NCBI RefSeq assembly: GCF_002002885.1
Contig: NZ_CP019510.1
Span: 744,001 to 808,000 of the forward strand
Source of the DNA: Janthinobacterium sp. LM6
Lineage (GTDB): Bacteria; Pseudomonadota; Gammaproteobacteria; Burkholderiales; Burkholderiaceae_D
Length of the DNA: 64,000 bases
Reading direction: 5' to 3'
This document shows positions 1 to 8,608 of the stretch, one piece after another. The notes under the pieces were generated by a model that did no database searches, was not told the origin of the DNA, and saw only the letters and a list, made by a program, of their open reading frames with translations. Position numbers and translations under genes: made by a program. The stretch's first letter is position 1; every line of letters begins with the position of its first letter.

Positions 1-2
1 AA

Positions 3-182
3 ATGACAAACACAGTCAAAGTGCAATTGGTCAAGGGCTTGATCGGTACGCGCGAATCGCATCGCGCTACCGTGCGCGGTCTGGGTCTGCGTCGTGTAAA
101 TTCGGTTTCCGAATTGCAAGACACCCCATCCGTACGCGGCATGATCAATAAAGTATCGTATCTCGTTAAAGTTGTCGGGTAA
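3..182 (+). CDS. rpmD: 50S ribosomal protein L30
   Basis: Complete small gene of 59 residues, starting with ATG two bases inside the window and ending with TAA. The protein begins [20 protein letters not shown] and contains the L30 pattern [12 protein letters not shown] followed by a C-terminal strand ending in LVKVVG. It is a structural protein of the large ribosomal subunit. It precedes rplO, as in the spc operon of most proteobacteria; rpsE would be expected just outside the window. Its stop codon lies inside a short UUCG-capped hairpin (179-196). Confidence 0.95.
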   Translation: MTNTVKVQLVKGLIGTRESHRATVRGLGLRRVNSVSELQDTPSVRGMINKVSYLVKVVG

Positions 183-196
183 GCCTTCGGGCTTAC
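179..196 (+). other. UUCG tetraloop hairpin spanning the rpmD stop
   Basis: A perfect 7-bp stem, GTAAGCC / GGCTTAC, closes a TTCG tetraloop directly over the rpmD stop codon. No T-run follows, so it is more likely an mRNA stability or processing element between rpmD and rplO than a terminator. The role is inferred. Confidence 0.45.
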
Positions 197-212
197 ACGA
201 ACGGAGCAAATC

Positions 213-644
213 ATGGAATTGAATACTATTGCACCAGCCGAAGGCGCTAAGCACTACAAGCGTCGCGTCGGTCGCGGTATCGGCTCCGGCCTGGGTAAAA
301 CCTCGGGTCGTGGTCACAAAGGTCAGAAATCGCGTTCGGGCGGCTTTCATAAAGTCGGTTTCGAAGGCGGTCAGATGCCTCTGCAACGCCGTCTGCCTAA
401 GCGCGGTTTCAAATCGATGCACGCAACCTTCAAAGCTGAAGTGCGCCTGTCCGATCTGAACAACCTGGCTGTTGGCGATGTCGACATTCTGGTCTTGAAG
501 CAAGCTGGCGTTCTGGGCGTGTTGGCCCGTGACGTGCGCGTGATCTTGTCCGGCGAAATCACCAAAGCGGTGAATTTGAAGGGCTTGAAAGTGTCCGCTG
601 GCGCGAAAGCCGCCATCGAAGCAGCCGGCGGCTCGGTAGCCTGA
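213..644 (+). CDS. rplO: 50S ribosomal protein L15
   Basis: Encodes 143 residues, the usual L15 length. The N-terminal half is the glycine- and basic-rich extension that threads into 23S rRNA (pattern [21 protein letters not shown]), followed by [24 protein letters not shown] and a globular C-terminal domain. L15 is a late-assembly protein of the large subunit. The ATG start has a GGAG-type ribosome binding site at about 201-205. It lies between rpmD and secY, the standard spc operon order. Confidence 0.97.
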   Translation: MELNTIAPAEGAKHYKRRVGRGIGSGLGKTSGRGHKGQKSRSGGFHKVGFEGGQMPLQRRLPKRGFKSMHATFKAEVRLSDLNNLAVGDVDILVLKQAGVLGVLARDVRVILSGEITKAVNLKGLKVSAGAKAAIEAAGGSVA

Positions 645-676
645 GTTGACCGCTAACAGCTTGATCGGAGCGAAAA

Positions 677-2011
677 TTGGCGACTAATCCACAACTTGCT
701 AAAAGTGCAGCGGCCGGTTTCCCTTGGGGACGGCTCTGGTTTTTGCTTGGCGCATTGGTGGTTTATCGTATCGGTGCTCACGTCCCGGTTCCCGGGATTG
801 ACCCGACACAATTAGCCTCGCTGTTCAAGGAGCACGAAGGCGGCGTCCTGGGCATGTTCAACATGTTCTCGGGCGGTGCCTTGTCTCGTTTTACAGTGTT
901 TGCGCTGGGTATCATGCCTTATATCTCGGCCTCGATCATCATGCAATTGCTGTCGATCGTGTCACCGCAGATGGAAGCGTTGAAAAAAGAAGGCGAAGCA
1001 GGTCGTCGCAAGATCACCCAGTACACCCGGTATTTCACGGTTGCCCTGGCACTGTTCCAAGCGTTAGGCATTGCAGTCGCACTGGAGTCGCAAGCTGGTC
1101 TGGTGTTGGAGCCTGGTCTTGCATTCCGCTTCGTGACGGTCGTCACTTTGTTGACCGGAACAATGTTTTTGATGTGGTTGGGTGAGCAAATTACCGAGCG
1201 TGGCTTGGGGAATGGCATCTCGATCATCATTTTTGCCGGGATTGCAGCAGGTCTGCCGTCGGCGTTGGGTGGCTTGTTCACTCAGGTGTCGAATGGTTCG
1301 ATCGGCAGCTTCAGCGCGATTTTCATCGTGATCCTGGTAGCACTGGTAACGTACTTCGTTGTATTCGTCGAACGTGGTCAGCGCAAAATATTGGTCAATT
1401 ACGCGAAGCGCCAGGTAGGCAACAAGATTTATGGCGGTCAAACCAGCCATTTGCCGTTGAAGCTGAACATGGCCGGCGTGATCCCGCCGATCTTTGCTTC
1501 TTCGATCATCTTGTTCCCGGCCACTATCGTGGACTGGTTTTCAAAGGGCGCCGACAACGCTAACCCTGCGGTGCGGTTCTTGAAAGATTTGGCAGCATCG
1601 ATGGGGCCTGGTGAGCCTATCCATGCGCTGTTGTACGCAGTGGCGATCGTGTTTTTCTGTTTCTTCTATACAGCGCTGGTGTTTAACAGCAAGGAAACAG
1701 CGGATAACTTGAAGAAAAGCGGTGCGTTCATTCCCGGGATCCGTCCAGGCGAACAGACAGCCCGTTACATCGACAAGATCCTGACACGCTTGACACTTGC
1801 CGGCGCAGTCTACATCACCCTGGTGTGTTTATTGCCGGAATTTATGCAAGCCCAGTGGAAAGTACCATTCTATTTCGGCGGTACTTCTTTATTGATTATT
1901 GTAGTTGTCACCATGGATTTCATGGCGCAAGTACAGAACTACGTGATGTCGCAGCAATATGATTCGCTGCTGCGCAAAGCAAATTTCAAGGGCGGAATTC
2001 CGACGCGTTAA
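677..2011 (+). CDS. secY: Protein translocase subunit SecY
   Basis: 444 residues, normal for SecY. It forms the protein-conducting channel of the inner membrane with SecE and SecG. Ten hydrophobic segments can be followed, beginning with [20 protein letters not shown] and including the plug-region pattern [20 protein letters not shown] and the conserved cytoplasmic loop with [11 protein letters not shown]. The start is TTG, supported by CGGAG at 666-670 and by the alignment of the N terminus; no better ATG is present. It follows rplO and precedes infA and rpmJ as in many betaproteobacteria. Confidence 0.97.
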   Translation: MATNPQLAKSAAAGFPWGRLWFLLGALVVYRIGAHVPVPGIDPTQLASLFKEHEGGVLGMFNMFSGGALSRFTVFALGIMPYISASIIMQLLSIVSPQMEALKKEGEAGRRKITQYTRYFTVALALFQALGIAVALESQAGLVLEPGLAFRFVTVVTLLTGTMFLMWLGEQITERGLGNGISIIIFAGIAAGLPSALGGLFTQVSNGSIGSFSAIFIVILVALVTYFVVFVERGQRKILVNYAKRQVGNKIYGGQTSHLPLKLNMAGVIPPIFASSIILFPATIVDWFSKGADNANPAVRFLKDLAASMGPGEPIHALLYAVAIVFFCFFYTALVFNSKETADNLKKSGAFIPGIRPGEQTARYIDKILTRLTLAGAVYITLVCLLPEFMQAQWKVPFYFGGTSLLIIVVVTMDFMAQVQNYVMSQQYDSLLRKANFKGGIPTR

Positions 2012-2029
2012 GCGCGGTAAACATACCGA

Positions 2030-2248
2030 ATGGCAAAAGACGACGTCATACAGATGCAGGGCGAGATTCTTGAGAATCTCCCAAATGCAACATTTCGAGT
2101 GAAGCTGGAGAACGGACACGTGGTGCTCGGGCATATTTCAGGTAAAATGCGGATGAACTATATTCGCATTCTCCCTGGAGACAAGGTGACGGTGGAGTTA
2201 ACGCCGTATGACCTGAGCCGAGCCCGCATTGTGTTCCGTACCAAGTAA
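2030..2248 (+). CDS. infA: Translation initiation factor IF-1
   Basis: 72 residues, the exact family length. It is a single S1/OB-fold domain ([20 protein letters not shown] ... [20 protein letters not shown]) that binds the A site of the 30S subunit during initiation. In many proteobacteria infA lies elsewhere, but in betaproteobacteria it often sits between secY and rpmJ, as here. The gap to secY is 18 bases, so it is probably co-transcribed. Confidence 0.96.
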   Translation: MAKDDVIQMQGEILENLPNATFRVKLENGHVVLGHISGKMRMNYIRILPGDKVTVELTPYDLSRARIVFRTK

Positions 2249-2290
2249 CACACTGAATCAAACCAAAGAAGCGAAAGAAAGAGCCCAAAA

Positions 2291-2404
2291 ATGAAAGTTC
2301 TCGCATCAGTCAAGCGGATCTGCCGCAACTGCAAGATCATCAAGCGCAAAGGCGTAGTCCGCGTTATCTGCGTGGAACCACGTCACAAGCAGCGTCAAGG
2401 TTAA
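2291..2404 (+). CDS. rpmJ: 50S ribosomal protein L36
   Basis: A 37-residue gene, [20 protein letters not shown] and onward, of the zinc-binding form: Cys11, Cys14, Cys27 and His32 supply the zinc ligands. L36 binds 23S rRNA in the large subunit. It lies 42 bases after infA and 14 bases before rpsM, so it belongs to the same transcription unit. Retention of all four ligands means this copy is the C+ (zinc) type. Confidence 0.95.
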   Translation: MKVLASVKRICRNCKIIKRKGVVRVICVEPRHKQRQG

Positions 2405-2418
2405 TCGAGGAATAACAA

Positions 2419-2784
2419 ATGGCACGTATTGCAGGGGTTAATATCCCAAATCATCAGCATACCGTTATCGGCCTGACGGCCATCTACGGTGTGGGCCGTC
2501 CACGCGCAGAGAAAATCTGTGCATCGACCGGTGTAGCAACCAACAAAAAGATCAAAGATCTGGATGACAGCGAACTGGAAAAGCTGCGCGATGAAGTAGG
2601 TAAATTCATCGTCGAAGGCGATCTGCGTCGTGAACTGTCCATGAACATCAAGCGTTTGATGGATCTGGGTTGCTACCGCGGCATGCGTCATCGTAAGGGT
2701 CTGCCTTGCCGTGGCCAGCGTACGCGTACGAACGCACGTACCCGCAAGGGACCGCGTAAAGCCGCTCAATCGCTGAAAAAATAA
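2419..2784 (+). CDS. rpsM: 30S ribosomal protein S13
   Basis: 121 residues, normal length. The helix-two-turn-helix N terminus begins [20 protein letters not shown] and the basic C-terminal tail carries [21 protein letters not shown]13 sits in the head of the small subunit and contacts P-site tRNA and bridge B1. It is the first gene of the alpha operon block (rpsM-rpsK-rpsD-rpoA-rplQ). A GAGGAA ribosome binding site lies just upstream (2406-2411). Confidence 0.97.
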   Translation: MARIAGVNIPNHQHTVIGLTAIYGVGRPRAEKICASTGVATNKKIKDLDDSELEKLRDEVGKFIVEGDLRRELSMNIKRLMDLGCYRGMRHRKGLPCRGQRTRTNARTRKGPRKAAQSLKK

Positions 2785-2801
2785 TCCGCTAGGGAATAAT
2801 T

Positions 2802-3206
2802 ATGGCTAAGTCGCAAAATAACGCCGCATCAGCACGCGTGCGTAAAAAAGTTAAAAAGAACGTCGCTGAAGGCATCGCACATGTCCACGCTTCGTTCAAT
2901 AACACCATCATTACCATCACCGATCGTCAAGGCAATGCCTTGTCGTGGGCTACCTCCGGCGGTGCAGGCTTCAAGGGTTCGCGTAAATCGACCCCATTCG
3001 CAGCGCAGGTCGCCGCGGAAGCCGCTGGTAAAGTGGCTGTTGAGTGTGGCGTGAAGAACCTGGAAGTACGTATCAAGGGCCCAGGTCCTGGTCGTGAATC
3101 CGCCGTTCGCGCGCTGAACAACCTGGGCATCAAGATCACCGAGATCCAGGACGTGACGCCGGTACCGCACAACGGTTGCCGTCCACCGAAACGTCGTCGT
3201 ATCTAA
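2802..3206 (+). CDS. rpsK: 30S ribosomal protein S11
   Basis: 134 residues. The body holds the S11 core [20 protein letters not shown] and the end [12 protein letters not shown], a signature of the family. S11 forms part of the platform of the small subunit near the E-site codon. It lies 17 bases behind rpsM. Unlike the compact E. coli operon, 258 bases separate it from rpsD, and that gap contains two hairpins. Confidence 0.97.
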   Translation: MAKSQNNAASARVRKKVKKNVAEGIAHVHASFNNTIITITDRQGNALSWATSGGAGFKGSRKSTPFAAQVAAEAAGKVAVECGVKNLEVRIKGPGPGRESAVRALNNLGIKITEIQDVTPVPHNGCRPPKRRRI

Positions 3207-3215
3207 GATAGTGTT

Positions 3216-3241
3216 GCAGAGGGCGCTTCGGCGCCAGCTGC
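3216..3241 (+). other. UUCG-capped hairpin after rpsK
   Basis: GGCGC-TTCG-GCGCC forms a compact stem, extended by GCAG / CTGC after a small AG/AG internal loop. It starts 10 bases after the rpsK stop. Only a short T-run follows, so it could stabilise the 3' end of the upstream mRNA or serve as a weak terminator. Confidence 0.4.
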
Positions 3242-3326
3242 TTTGCTGTCTGTTGTAACTCAGTACAGTTGTGTGAAAACGCTGGAGCAGAGAGCCGGAA
3301 ACGGTTATACTGCCCGGCTGTTCTTG

Positions 3327-3360
3327 CCTGTCAAATCCTGTTTGACGGGTTTTTCGTTTT
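3327..3360 (+). terminator. Terminator-like hairpin between rpsK and rpsD
   Basis: A 9-bp stem (CCTGTCAAA / TTTGACGGG, one G-T wobble) with loop TCCTG is followed by TTTTTCGTTTT. This is a good intrinsic terminator inside the alpha operon, so rpsD-rpoA-rplQ may have their own promoter or be partly attenuated. Confidence 0.65.
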
Positions 3361-3464
3361 CAGCCACCGTCTGATTGAAACCAAATCAGACTAGCGCCTA
3401 ACCGCATCAGTGTGTTTGATCATGCATGTGGCTGGGGCGTTATCATTTAAAAAAAGGAAGTATC

Positions 3465-4088
3465 GTGGCACGTTATATCGGACCTAAAGCAAAACTTTCC
3501 CGCCGTGAAGGTACAGACCTGTTCCTGAAGAGCGCACGTCGCTCGCTGGACAGCAAGTGCAAACTGGACGTCAAGCCAGGCCAGCACGGTGTCAAATCCG
3601 GCGCCCGCACCTCGGACTACGGTAACCAACTGCGCGAAAAGCAAAAAGTCAAGCGCATGTACGGCGTGCTGGAACGTCAATTCCGCCGCTACTTCGCTGA
3701 AGCAGACCGTCGTAAAGGCAACACCGGCGAAACGCTGTTGAAGTTGCTGGAAACGCGTCTGGACAACGTTTGCTACCGCATGGGCTTTGGCTCGACCCGC
3801 GCTGAAGCGCGTCAATTGGTCAGCCACAAAGCGTTCACCGTGAACGGTATCGTTGTGAACATCGCTTCGTACGCAGTTAAAGTTGGCGACATCGTTGCTG
3901 TTCGTGAAAAATCGAAAAAGCAAGTGCGTATCGTTGAAGCACTGTCGCTGGCCGAACAAGTTGGTATGCCTAGCTGGGTTTCGGTTGATGCCAAGAAAAT
4001 GGAAGGTACCTTCAAGTCCCTGCCAGAGCGTAACGAAATCGCTAACGACGTCAACGAATCGCTGATCGTCGAGCTGTACTCGCGTTAA
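3465..4088 (+). CDS. rpsD: 30S ribosomal protein S4
   Basis: I start the gene at the GTG preceded by AAAAAGGAAG, giving 207 residues beginning (M)[20 protein letters not shown]; an upstream in-frame ATG at 3426 would add 13 residues with no family match. S4 nucleates 30S assembly on the 5' domain of 16S rRNA. The S4 RNA-binding domain is seen at [20 protein letters not shown] and the end is VELYSR. In enterobacteria S4 represses the alpha operon through the rpsM leader; the structured gap ahead of rpsD here suggests regulation may act at this point, but that is inference. Confidence 0.96.
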   Translation: MARYIGPKAKLSRREGTDLFLKSARRSLDSKCKLDVKPGQHGVKSGARTSDYGNQLREKQKVKRMYGVLERQFRRYFAEADRRKGNTGETLLKLLETRLDNVCYRMGFGSTRAEARQLVSHKAFTVNGIVVNIASYAVKVGDIVAVREKSKKQVRIVEALSLAEQVGMPSWVSVDAKKMEGTFKSLPERNEIANDVNESLIVELYSR

Positions 4089-4107
4089 TAGTAGTTAGCA
4101 CCACCTC

Positions 4108-4133
4108 CGCCCACTCGATCGAGTGGGCGTTTT
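4108..4133 (+). terminator. Terminator-like palindrome between rpsD and rpoA
   Basis: A perfect 22-base palindrome (4108-4129, arms CGCCCACTC / GAGTGGGCG) is followed by TTTT. It lies 20 bases after the rpsD stop and 58 bases before rpoA. It could cause partial termination and so adjust RNA polymerase alpha relative to S4, or protect the rpsD mRNA end. Confidence 0.6.
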
Positions 4134-4190
4134 ACTAATGCCATCAGCCTTATCGGTGTAATGAGCCGAGGGTATTGAAAAGGACATTTC

Positions 4191-5168
4191 ATGCAAAACA
4201 GTTTGTTGAAGCCACGTATTATCGATGTTGAAGCTCTCGGTGCAGGTCACGCCAAAGTCGTGATGGAACCGTTCGAGCGCGGCTATGGCCACACATTGGG
4301 TAACGCGTTGCGCCGCGTTCTGCTGTCGTCGATGGTAGGCTACGCGCCGACCGAAGTGACGATCGCTGGCGTCGTCCACGAATATTCCTCCCTCGATGGC
4401 GTGCAAGAAGACGTCGTCGATCTGTTGCTGAACTTGAAGGGTGTGGTTTTCAAAGTCCACAACCGCGATTCGGTAACCCTGACCCTGAAAAAAGAAGGCG
4501 AAGGCGCGATCCTGGCCTCCGACATCGACCTGCCGCATGACGTCGAACTGATCAACCCTGACCACGTGATCGCCCACCTGACCGCTGGTGGCAAGCTGGA
4601 CATGCAGATCAAGGTTGAAAAAGGCCGCGGCTACGTTCCTGGTAACGTGCGTCGCCTGTCGGAAGACACGAACAAGACCATCGGCCGCATCATCCTCGAT
4701 GCGTCGTTCTCGCCAGTGCGCCGTGTATCGTACTTCGTTGAATCGGCCCGCGTTGAACAGCGTACTGACCTGGACAAGCTGATCATCAACATCGAGACCA
4801 ACGGCGTGATCTCGCCGGAAGAAGCGATCCGCCAGTCGGCCCGCGTCCTGGTGGACCAGCTGAATGTGTTCGCCGCCCTGGAAGGCACGGAAGCCGCCGC
4901 CGAAGCGCCATCGCGCGCTCCGCTGGTCGATCCTATCCTGTTGCGTCCAGTCGACGACCTGGAGTTGACCGTGCGTTCGGCGAACTGCCTGAAAGCGGAA
5001 AACATCTACTACATCGGCGACCTGATCCAACGTTCGGAAAACGAACTGCTGAAAACGCCAAATCTGGGCCGCAAGTCCCTGAACGAAATCAAGGAAGTGC
5101 TGGCATCGCGCGGCTTGACCTTGGGCATGAAGCTGGAAAACTGGCCGCCTGCCGGCCTGGAAAAGTAA
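4191..5168 (+). CDS. rpoA: DNA-directed RNA polymerase subunit alpha
   Basis: 325 residues, typical for betaproteobacteria. The N-terminal domain (about 1-235) drives dimerisation and core assembly, with [20 protein letters not shown] as its signature. After a flexible linker ([15 protein letters not shown]) the C-terminal domain (about 245-325) holds the UP-element and activator contact surface, [20 protein letters not shown] and [18 protein letters not shown]. An AAAAGGA ribosome binding site precedes the ATG. It lies between terminator-like hairpins on both sides. Confidence 0.97.
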   Translation: MQNSLLKPRIIDVEALGAGHAKVVMEPFERGYGHTLGNALRRVLLSSMVGYAPTEVTIAGVVHEYSSLDGVQEDVVDLLLNLKGVVFKVHNRDSVTLTLKKEGEGAILASDIDLPHDVELINPDHVIAHLTAGGKLDMQIKVEKGRGYVPGNVRRLSEDTNKTIGRIILDASFSPVRRVSYFVESARVEQRTDLDKLIINIETNGVISPEEAIRQSARVLVDQLNVFAALEGTEAAAEAPSRAPLVDPILLRPVDDLELTVRSANCLKAENIYYIGDLIQRSENELLKTPNLGRKSLNEIKEVLASRGLTLGMKLENWPPAGLEK

Positions 5169-5187
5169 TTCGTAGTTGTAGCAAACT

Positions 5188-5216
5188 GCTTGGGACAGGT
5201 GTCCCAGGCTTTTATT
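5188..5216 (+). terminator. Terminator-like hairpin between rpoA and rplQ
   Basis: Stem GCTTGGGACA / TGTCCCAGGC (one G-T wobble) is followed by TTTTATTTT. It begins 19 bases after the rpoA stop. This is the third terminator-like structure inside the alpha operon. Confidence 0.6.
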
Positions 5217-5301
5217 TTGTAGCACCAAACCGGCCCGCGATGAAGCTTCTGCCTCATTGATCGAAGAGCTGGAATTTAAACACTCACCGAAAGGATTTAT
5301 C

Positions 5302-5694
5302 ATGCGTCACGGTCACGGCCTCCGTAAACTGAATCGTACCTCGTCCCACCGTCTGGCAATGCTGCGCAACATGACAGTATCGCTGCTGCGTCACGAAGCG
5401 ATCAAAACCACCCTGCCAAAAGCAAAAGAACTGCGCCGCGTTGTCGAGCCAATTCTGACCCTGGGCAAAACCGACTCCCTGGCAAACAAGCGTCTGGCCT
5501 TCAACCGCCTGCGCGACCGTGAAATGGTCGTCAAACTGTTCGCTGAACTGGGCCCACGTTTCGCCAACCGTAACGGTGGTTATGTGCGTATCCTGAAAAT
5601 GGGTTTCCGCGTCGGCGATAACGCTCCTATGGCGTTCGTTGAACTGATGGATCGTCCAGATACGACCGAAGCAGTTGAAGTTGCTGGCGAGTAA
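5302..5694 (+). CDS. rplQ: 50S ribosomal protein L17
   Basis: 130 residues from the ATG at 5302, which follows GAAAGGA at the right distance; an upstream in-frame ATG at 5257 would add 15 residues that are not part of L17. The protein begins [20 protein letters not shown] and contains the conserved [16 protein letters not shown] helix ([20 protein letters not shown]). L17 is a large-subunit protein near the peptide exit. It ends the alpha operon and is followed at once by a strong terminator. Confidence 0.97.
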   Translation: MRHGHGLRKLNRTSSHRLAMLRNMTVSLLRHEAIKTTLPKAKELRRVVEPILTLGKTDSLANKRLAFNRLRDREMVVKLFAELGPRFANRNGGYVRILKMGFRVGDNAPMAFVELMDRPDTTEAVEVAGE

Positions 5695-5714
5695 TCCCAG
5701 TAATTGCATCTAAG

Positions 5715-5745
5715 AAAGCCAGGCCTAGCCTGGCTTTTTTGTTTT
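5715..5745 (+). terminator. Terminator of the spc/alpha ribosomal operon
   Basis: A 10-bp perfect stem (AAAGCCAGGC / GCCTGGCTTT) with a CTA loop is followed by a T-rich tract, 20 bases after the rplQ stop. Confidence 0.85.
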
Positions 5746-5852
5746 CTGCTGCAGCTATCCTTGCTGCGGTGTACTATTCTTCTTTCGCGCCGGCCCGGCA
5801 CATGCGCTGCCTGCTCCGCGCGTCCTCCGTCGAATGGTCGAAAAGGTAGTTC

Positions 5853-7805
5853 ATGTCCCGTTTCCCCTCCAGCGCCTCCGCGCGCGCCGCTCCCCTGCAT
5901 CAACTGCTGATCTGGCTTGCCACCTGTATGCTGCTGGCCATGGCCGTCTTTGGCGCCAATCATGCCCGCGCCGACGATGAATTCCTCGATCCCGAGCTGG
6001 CCTTCAAATTTTCCGCCCGCATGCAGGATCCGTCCACCATCGCCGTCACCTACGTGATCGCCGACGGCTACTATATGTACCACGAGCGCTTCAAGTTCGA
6101 GGCCGTGGGCGCCAAGCTGGGCACGCCCGTGTATCCGGCTGGCAAGGTCAAGTTTGACGATACCTTCCAGAAGAATGTGGAAACCTTCCGCAAGACCCTG
6201 ACCATCACCATTCCCGTTGAGGCGGCCGGCGCGTTCACCCTGAAGGCGACGGGCCAGGGCTGCTCCGACAAGGGCCTGTGCTATGCGCCGCAGGATGCGA
6301 CAGCCCAGCTGGTGGGCGGGGGCGGCGGCCAGAGCGTGGCGCCCGGCGCGGGCCTGCCGTCGAAATTCGCCTTGCCCGCCGCGCCGGCAGTCGATACGGC
6401 TGCCATCAACGGTCCGCAGGCGCAGGCGTCGCCCGGTGTGTCCGTGCTGAGCATTCCCCAGGCCGATATCACCAGCACGTCCGAGCCGGTAGCGGCGGCG
6501 CCCGTGGCGGCAAGCGCCGCGCCCGCGCAAAGCGAGATGGGCAAGATCGAGGCGGCCCTGAAGGGCGGCAAGCTGCTCGTCATCGTGCCCCTGTTCATGC
6601 TGCTGGGCCTGGGCCTGGCGTTTACGCCGTGCGTGCTGCCGATGGTGCCGATTTTGTCGTCGATCATCATCGGCGATGGCGCCAAGGTCAGCCGCTCGCG
6701 CGGCTTGCTGCTGTCGCTGACGTACGCGCTGGGCATGGCCATCGTGTATACGGCGCTGGGCGTGGCGGCCGGCCTGGCGGGCGAAGGCCTGGCGGCCCAG
6801 CTGCAAAACCCGTGGGTACTGGGCTTCTTTGCCCTGCTGATGGCGGGCCTGGCGCTGTCGATGTTCGGCTTGTATGAACTGCAAGTGCCGGCTTTCCTGC
6901 AAGGCAAGCTGACGTCCGTGTCGAACCAGCAATCGTCGGGCCGCCTGGCGGGCGTGTTCGTCATGGGCGCCATTTCCGCGCTGATCGTGGGACCCTGCGT
7001 GGCCGCGCCGCTGGCCGGCGCCTTGCTGTACATCAGCCAGACGCGCGACGTCGTCATCGGCGGCAGCGCCTTGTTTGCCATGGCGGTGGGCATGAGCGTA
7101 CCTCTGCTGCTGGTTGGCGTGTCGGCCGGCACCTTGCTTCCCCGCGCCGGCGCCTGGATGGACGCCGTCAAGCGCTTCTTTGGCGTACTGCAGCTGGGCG
7201 TGGCCTGGTGGCTGGTTTCGCCCGTGCTGCCAGGCGCCGTGCAGATGCTGGGCTGGACGGTGCTGTTTGTCGGCTACGGCATGTATTTGCTGGTGGGCAA
7301 GAGCGGCGCGAAGAACGCCTGGATCGCCAAGGCATTCGGCCTCGTGTTTGCCGTGCTGGGCGCGATGCAACTGGTGGGCGTGGCCAGCGGCGGCCGCGAT
7401 CCGCTGGCGCCGCTGGCCCACCTCGGCGGTGGGCAAGTGCACGCGCAGCCGTTTATGCGCGTAAAGACCGTGGCGCAGCTCGATGCGGCGCTGGCGCAGT
7501 TGAACGGCAAGCCGGCCCTGCTGGACTTTTATGCGGACTGGTGCGTGTCGTGTATCGAAATGGAAAAACTGACCTTCGTCGATCCTGCCGTGCGCGAGAA
7601 GATGGGGCAAGCCGTGCTGCTGCAAGTGGACGTGACGGCCAATGATGCCGACGACAAGGCCATGCTGAAACGTTTTCAGCTGTTCGGCCCGCCGGGCATC
7701 ATTATGTTCAACCAGCAAGGGCAGGAAATCGCCCAGTCGCGCGTGATCGGCTTCCAGAATGCTGCCACTTTCCTGGCCTCGTTGCGCAAGCTCGACGGGC
7801 AGTGA
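5853..7805 (+). CDS. dsbD: Thiol:disulfide interchange protein DsbD
   Basis: 650 residues. DsbD carries electrons from cytoplasmic thioredoxin across the inner membrane to periplasmic DsbC/DsbG and cytochrome c maturation partners. All three modules and their cysteine pairs are visible: a signal peptide cleaved near ARA (38-40); an N-terminal immunoglobulin-like domain with Cys137 and Cys143; a polytopic domain from about 240 with Cys260 (AFTPCVLPMVP) and Cys382 (GPCVAAPL); and a C-terminal thioredoxin domain with Cys564 and Cys567 (YADWCVSC). An Ala/Pro/Gly-rich linker (about 155-230) separates the first two parts. It lies alone between two strong terminators. It may also support the ResB/CcsB maturation system found further on. 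Confidence 0.95.
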   Translation: MSRFPSSASARAAPLHQLLIWLATCMLLAMAVFGANHARADDEFLDPELAFKFSARMQDPSTIAVTYVIADGYYMYHERFKFEAVGAKLGTPVYPAGKVKFDDTFQKNVETFRKTLTITIPVEAAGAFTLKATGQGCSDKGLCYAPQDATAQLVGGGGGQSVAPGAGLPSKFALPAAPAVDTAAINGPQAQASPGVSVLSIPQADITSTSEPVAAAPVAASAAPAQSEMGKIEAALKGGKLLVIVPLFMLLGLGLAFTPCVLPMVPILSSIIIGDGAKVSRSRGLLLSLTYALGMAIVYTALGVAAGLAGEGLAAQLQNPWVLGFFALLMAGLALSMFGLYELQVPAFLQGKLTSVSNQQSSGRLAGVFVMGAISALIVGPCVAAPLAGALLYISQTRDVVIGGSALFAMAVGMSVPLLLVGVSAGTLLPRAGAWMDAVKRFFGVLQLGVAWWLVSPVLPGAVQMLGWTVLFVGYGMYLLVGKSGAKNAWIAKAFGLVFAVLGAMQLVGVASGGRDPLAPLAHLGGGQVHAQPFMRVKTVAQLDAALAQLNGKPALLDFYADWCVSCIEMEKLTFVDPAVREKMGQAVLLQVDVTANDADDKAMLKRFQLFGPPGIIMFNQQGQEIAQSRVIGFQNAATFLASLRKLDGQ

Positions 7806-7828
7806 GCGGTCACTTGTCTCGCCAATAA

Positions 7829-7855
7829 GAAAAAGCCTGCATCGCAGGCTTTTTC
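7829..7855. terminator. Bidirectional terminator after dsbD
   Basis: A 12-bp stem (GAAAAAGCCTGC / GCAGGCTTTTTC) with loop ATC has an A-run on one side and a T-run on the other. It can end both dsbD and the convergent Spy-like gene. Confidence 0.85.
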
Positions 7856-7876
7856 TGTTTTTACACCCGCTACAAC

Positions 7877-8422
7877 TTAGCCGGCTTTGGGATGCTGTTG
7901 CATGCCGTCGTGACCGCCATGGTGGCCACCACGGTGGCCGCCGTGCTTGTCGCCAGGCACGCTGTCGTCAAACACTTTCTTTTGCTCCGGGGTCAGCACG
8001 GCATAAAAGGTTTTCAGCGAGGCCAGGCGGCTTTCCTGGTTCGCGATGCGTTCCTTCGACATGGCAATCCATTGCTCCATGCGTTCCGGCGCCGACAGCT
8101 TGGCCATCGCCTCGCGCCTGGCTTTCCAGTCGCCCATCGGTTTTTTCGGCGCATTGGCGGCCGTGAAAGTGGCCCAGGCCGGTTCTTGCGCGGCTGTCAG
8201 CTTCAGCTTGTCGTGCAGGCGCGCCTGGTACTTGGCCATGCGCTCGGCCGGGTTGCTTGCGCGGTGCTGGCCGCGCTGGCCTTCATGTTGCATTTTGGTG
8301 CTGGCGGCAGGCGCGCTGGCGGCCGCTTCCTGGGCGTGGACGGTCAGCGATGCCGCACCCATGCCGAGTACGCTCATGGCGATGATCAAATTCTTGCGCA
8401 AGGTTGTCATTGAGGCGTTCAT
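7877..8422 (-). CDS. Spy/CpxP-like periplasmic protein (LTxxQ motif)
   Basis: 181 residues from the ATG at 8422, which has AAAGGA upstream on the minus strand. A signal peptide (about 1-30, ending VHAQ) precedes a helical domain with two LTxxQ-type motifs, LTAAQEPAW near 75 and LTPEQKKVF near 143, the hallmark of the Spy/CpxP family of envelope-stress chaperones and sensor modulators. The C terminus is strikingly His/Gly-rich (HGGHRGGHHGGHDG), suggesting metal binding. It is divergent from an OmpR-type two-component pair, like cpxP and cpxRA. A CpxP-like feedback role is inferred; it could equally be a Spy-type chaperone. Confidence 0.82.
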   Translation of the reverse strand: MNASMTTLRKNLIIAMSVLGMGAASLTVHAQEAAASAPAASTKMQHEGQRGQHRASNPAERMAKYQARLHDKLKLTAAQEPAWATFTAANAPKKPMGDWKARREAMAKLSAPERMEQWIAMSKERIANQESRLASLKTFYAVLTPEQKKVFDDSVPGDKHGGHRGGHHGGHDGMQQHPKAG

Positions 8423-8518
8423 CTGGATTCCTTTGTAAAAGTGAGGGATGTACATGTTGCTGCACATGAATCCATGTTGGACGCGCCATGTTTCCCCGAA
8501 GTGTCCGCTGCCAGACAG

Positions 8519-8567
8519 TTTGTATCTATATGTTTCTTCGGGTCTCCTATATACAAGACGATACAAA
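8519..8567. promoter_or_regulatory. Putative response-regulator operator (ATACAA repeats)
   Basis: Between the divergent Spy-like and regulator genes there is a direct repeat ATACAA-GACG-ATACAA (8551-8566, exactly 10-bp register) and an opposite half-site TTTGTATC at 8519-8526 that is the perfect complement of GATACAAA at 8560-8567. Hexamers in 10-bp register are the usual target form of OmpR-family regulators. The regulator is inferred to be the adjacent gene. Confidence 0.5.
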
Positions 8568-8608
8568 TGCGCTGTGCAAGGCCGGGGGAAGTGGGGATAA
8601 TTCGTACC

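Noticed and set aside
3426..3464. ATG start for rpsD at 3426
   Set aside because: The added 13 residues do not fit S4, and the GTG at 3465 has a good ribosome binding site and the family N terminus.
5580..7718. 712-codon open frame on the minus strand
   Set aside because: It lies antisense to dsbD; its translation is rich in His, Arg, Gln and Gly with no fold signature, the normal shadow of a high-GC gene.
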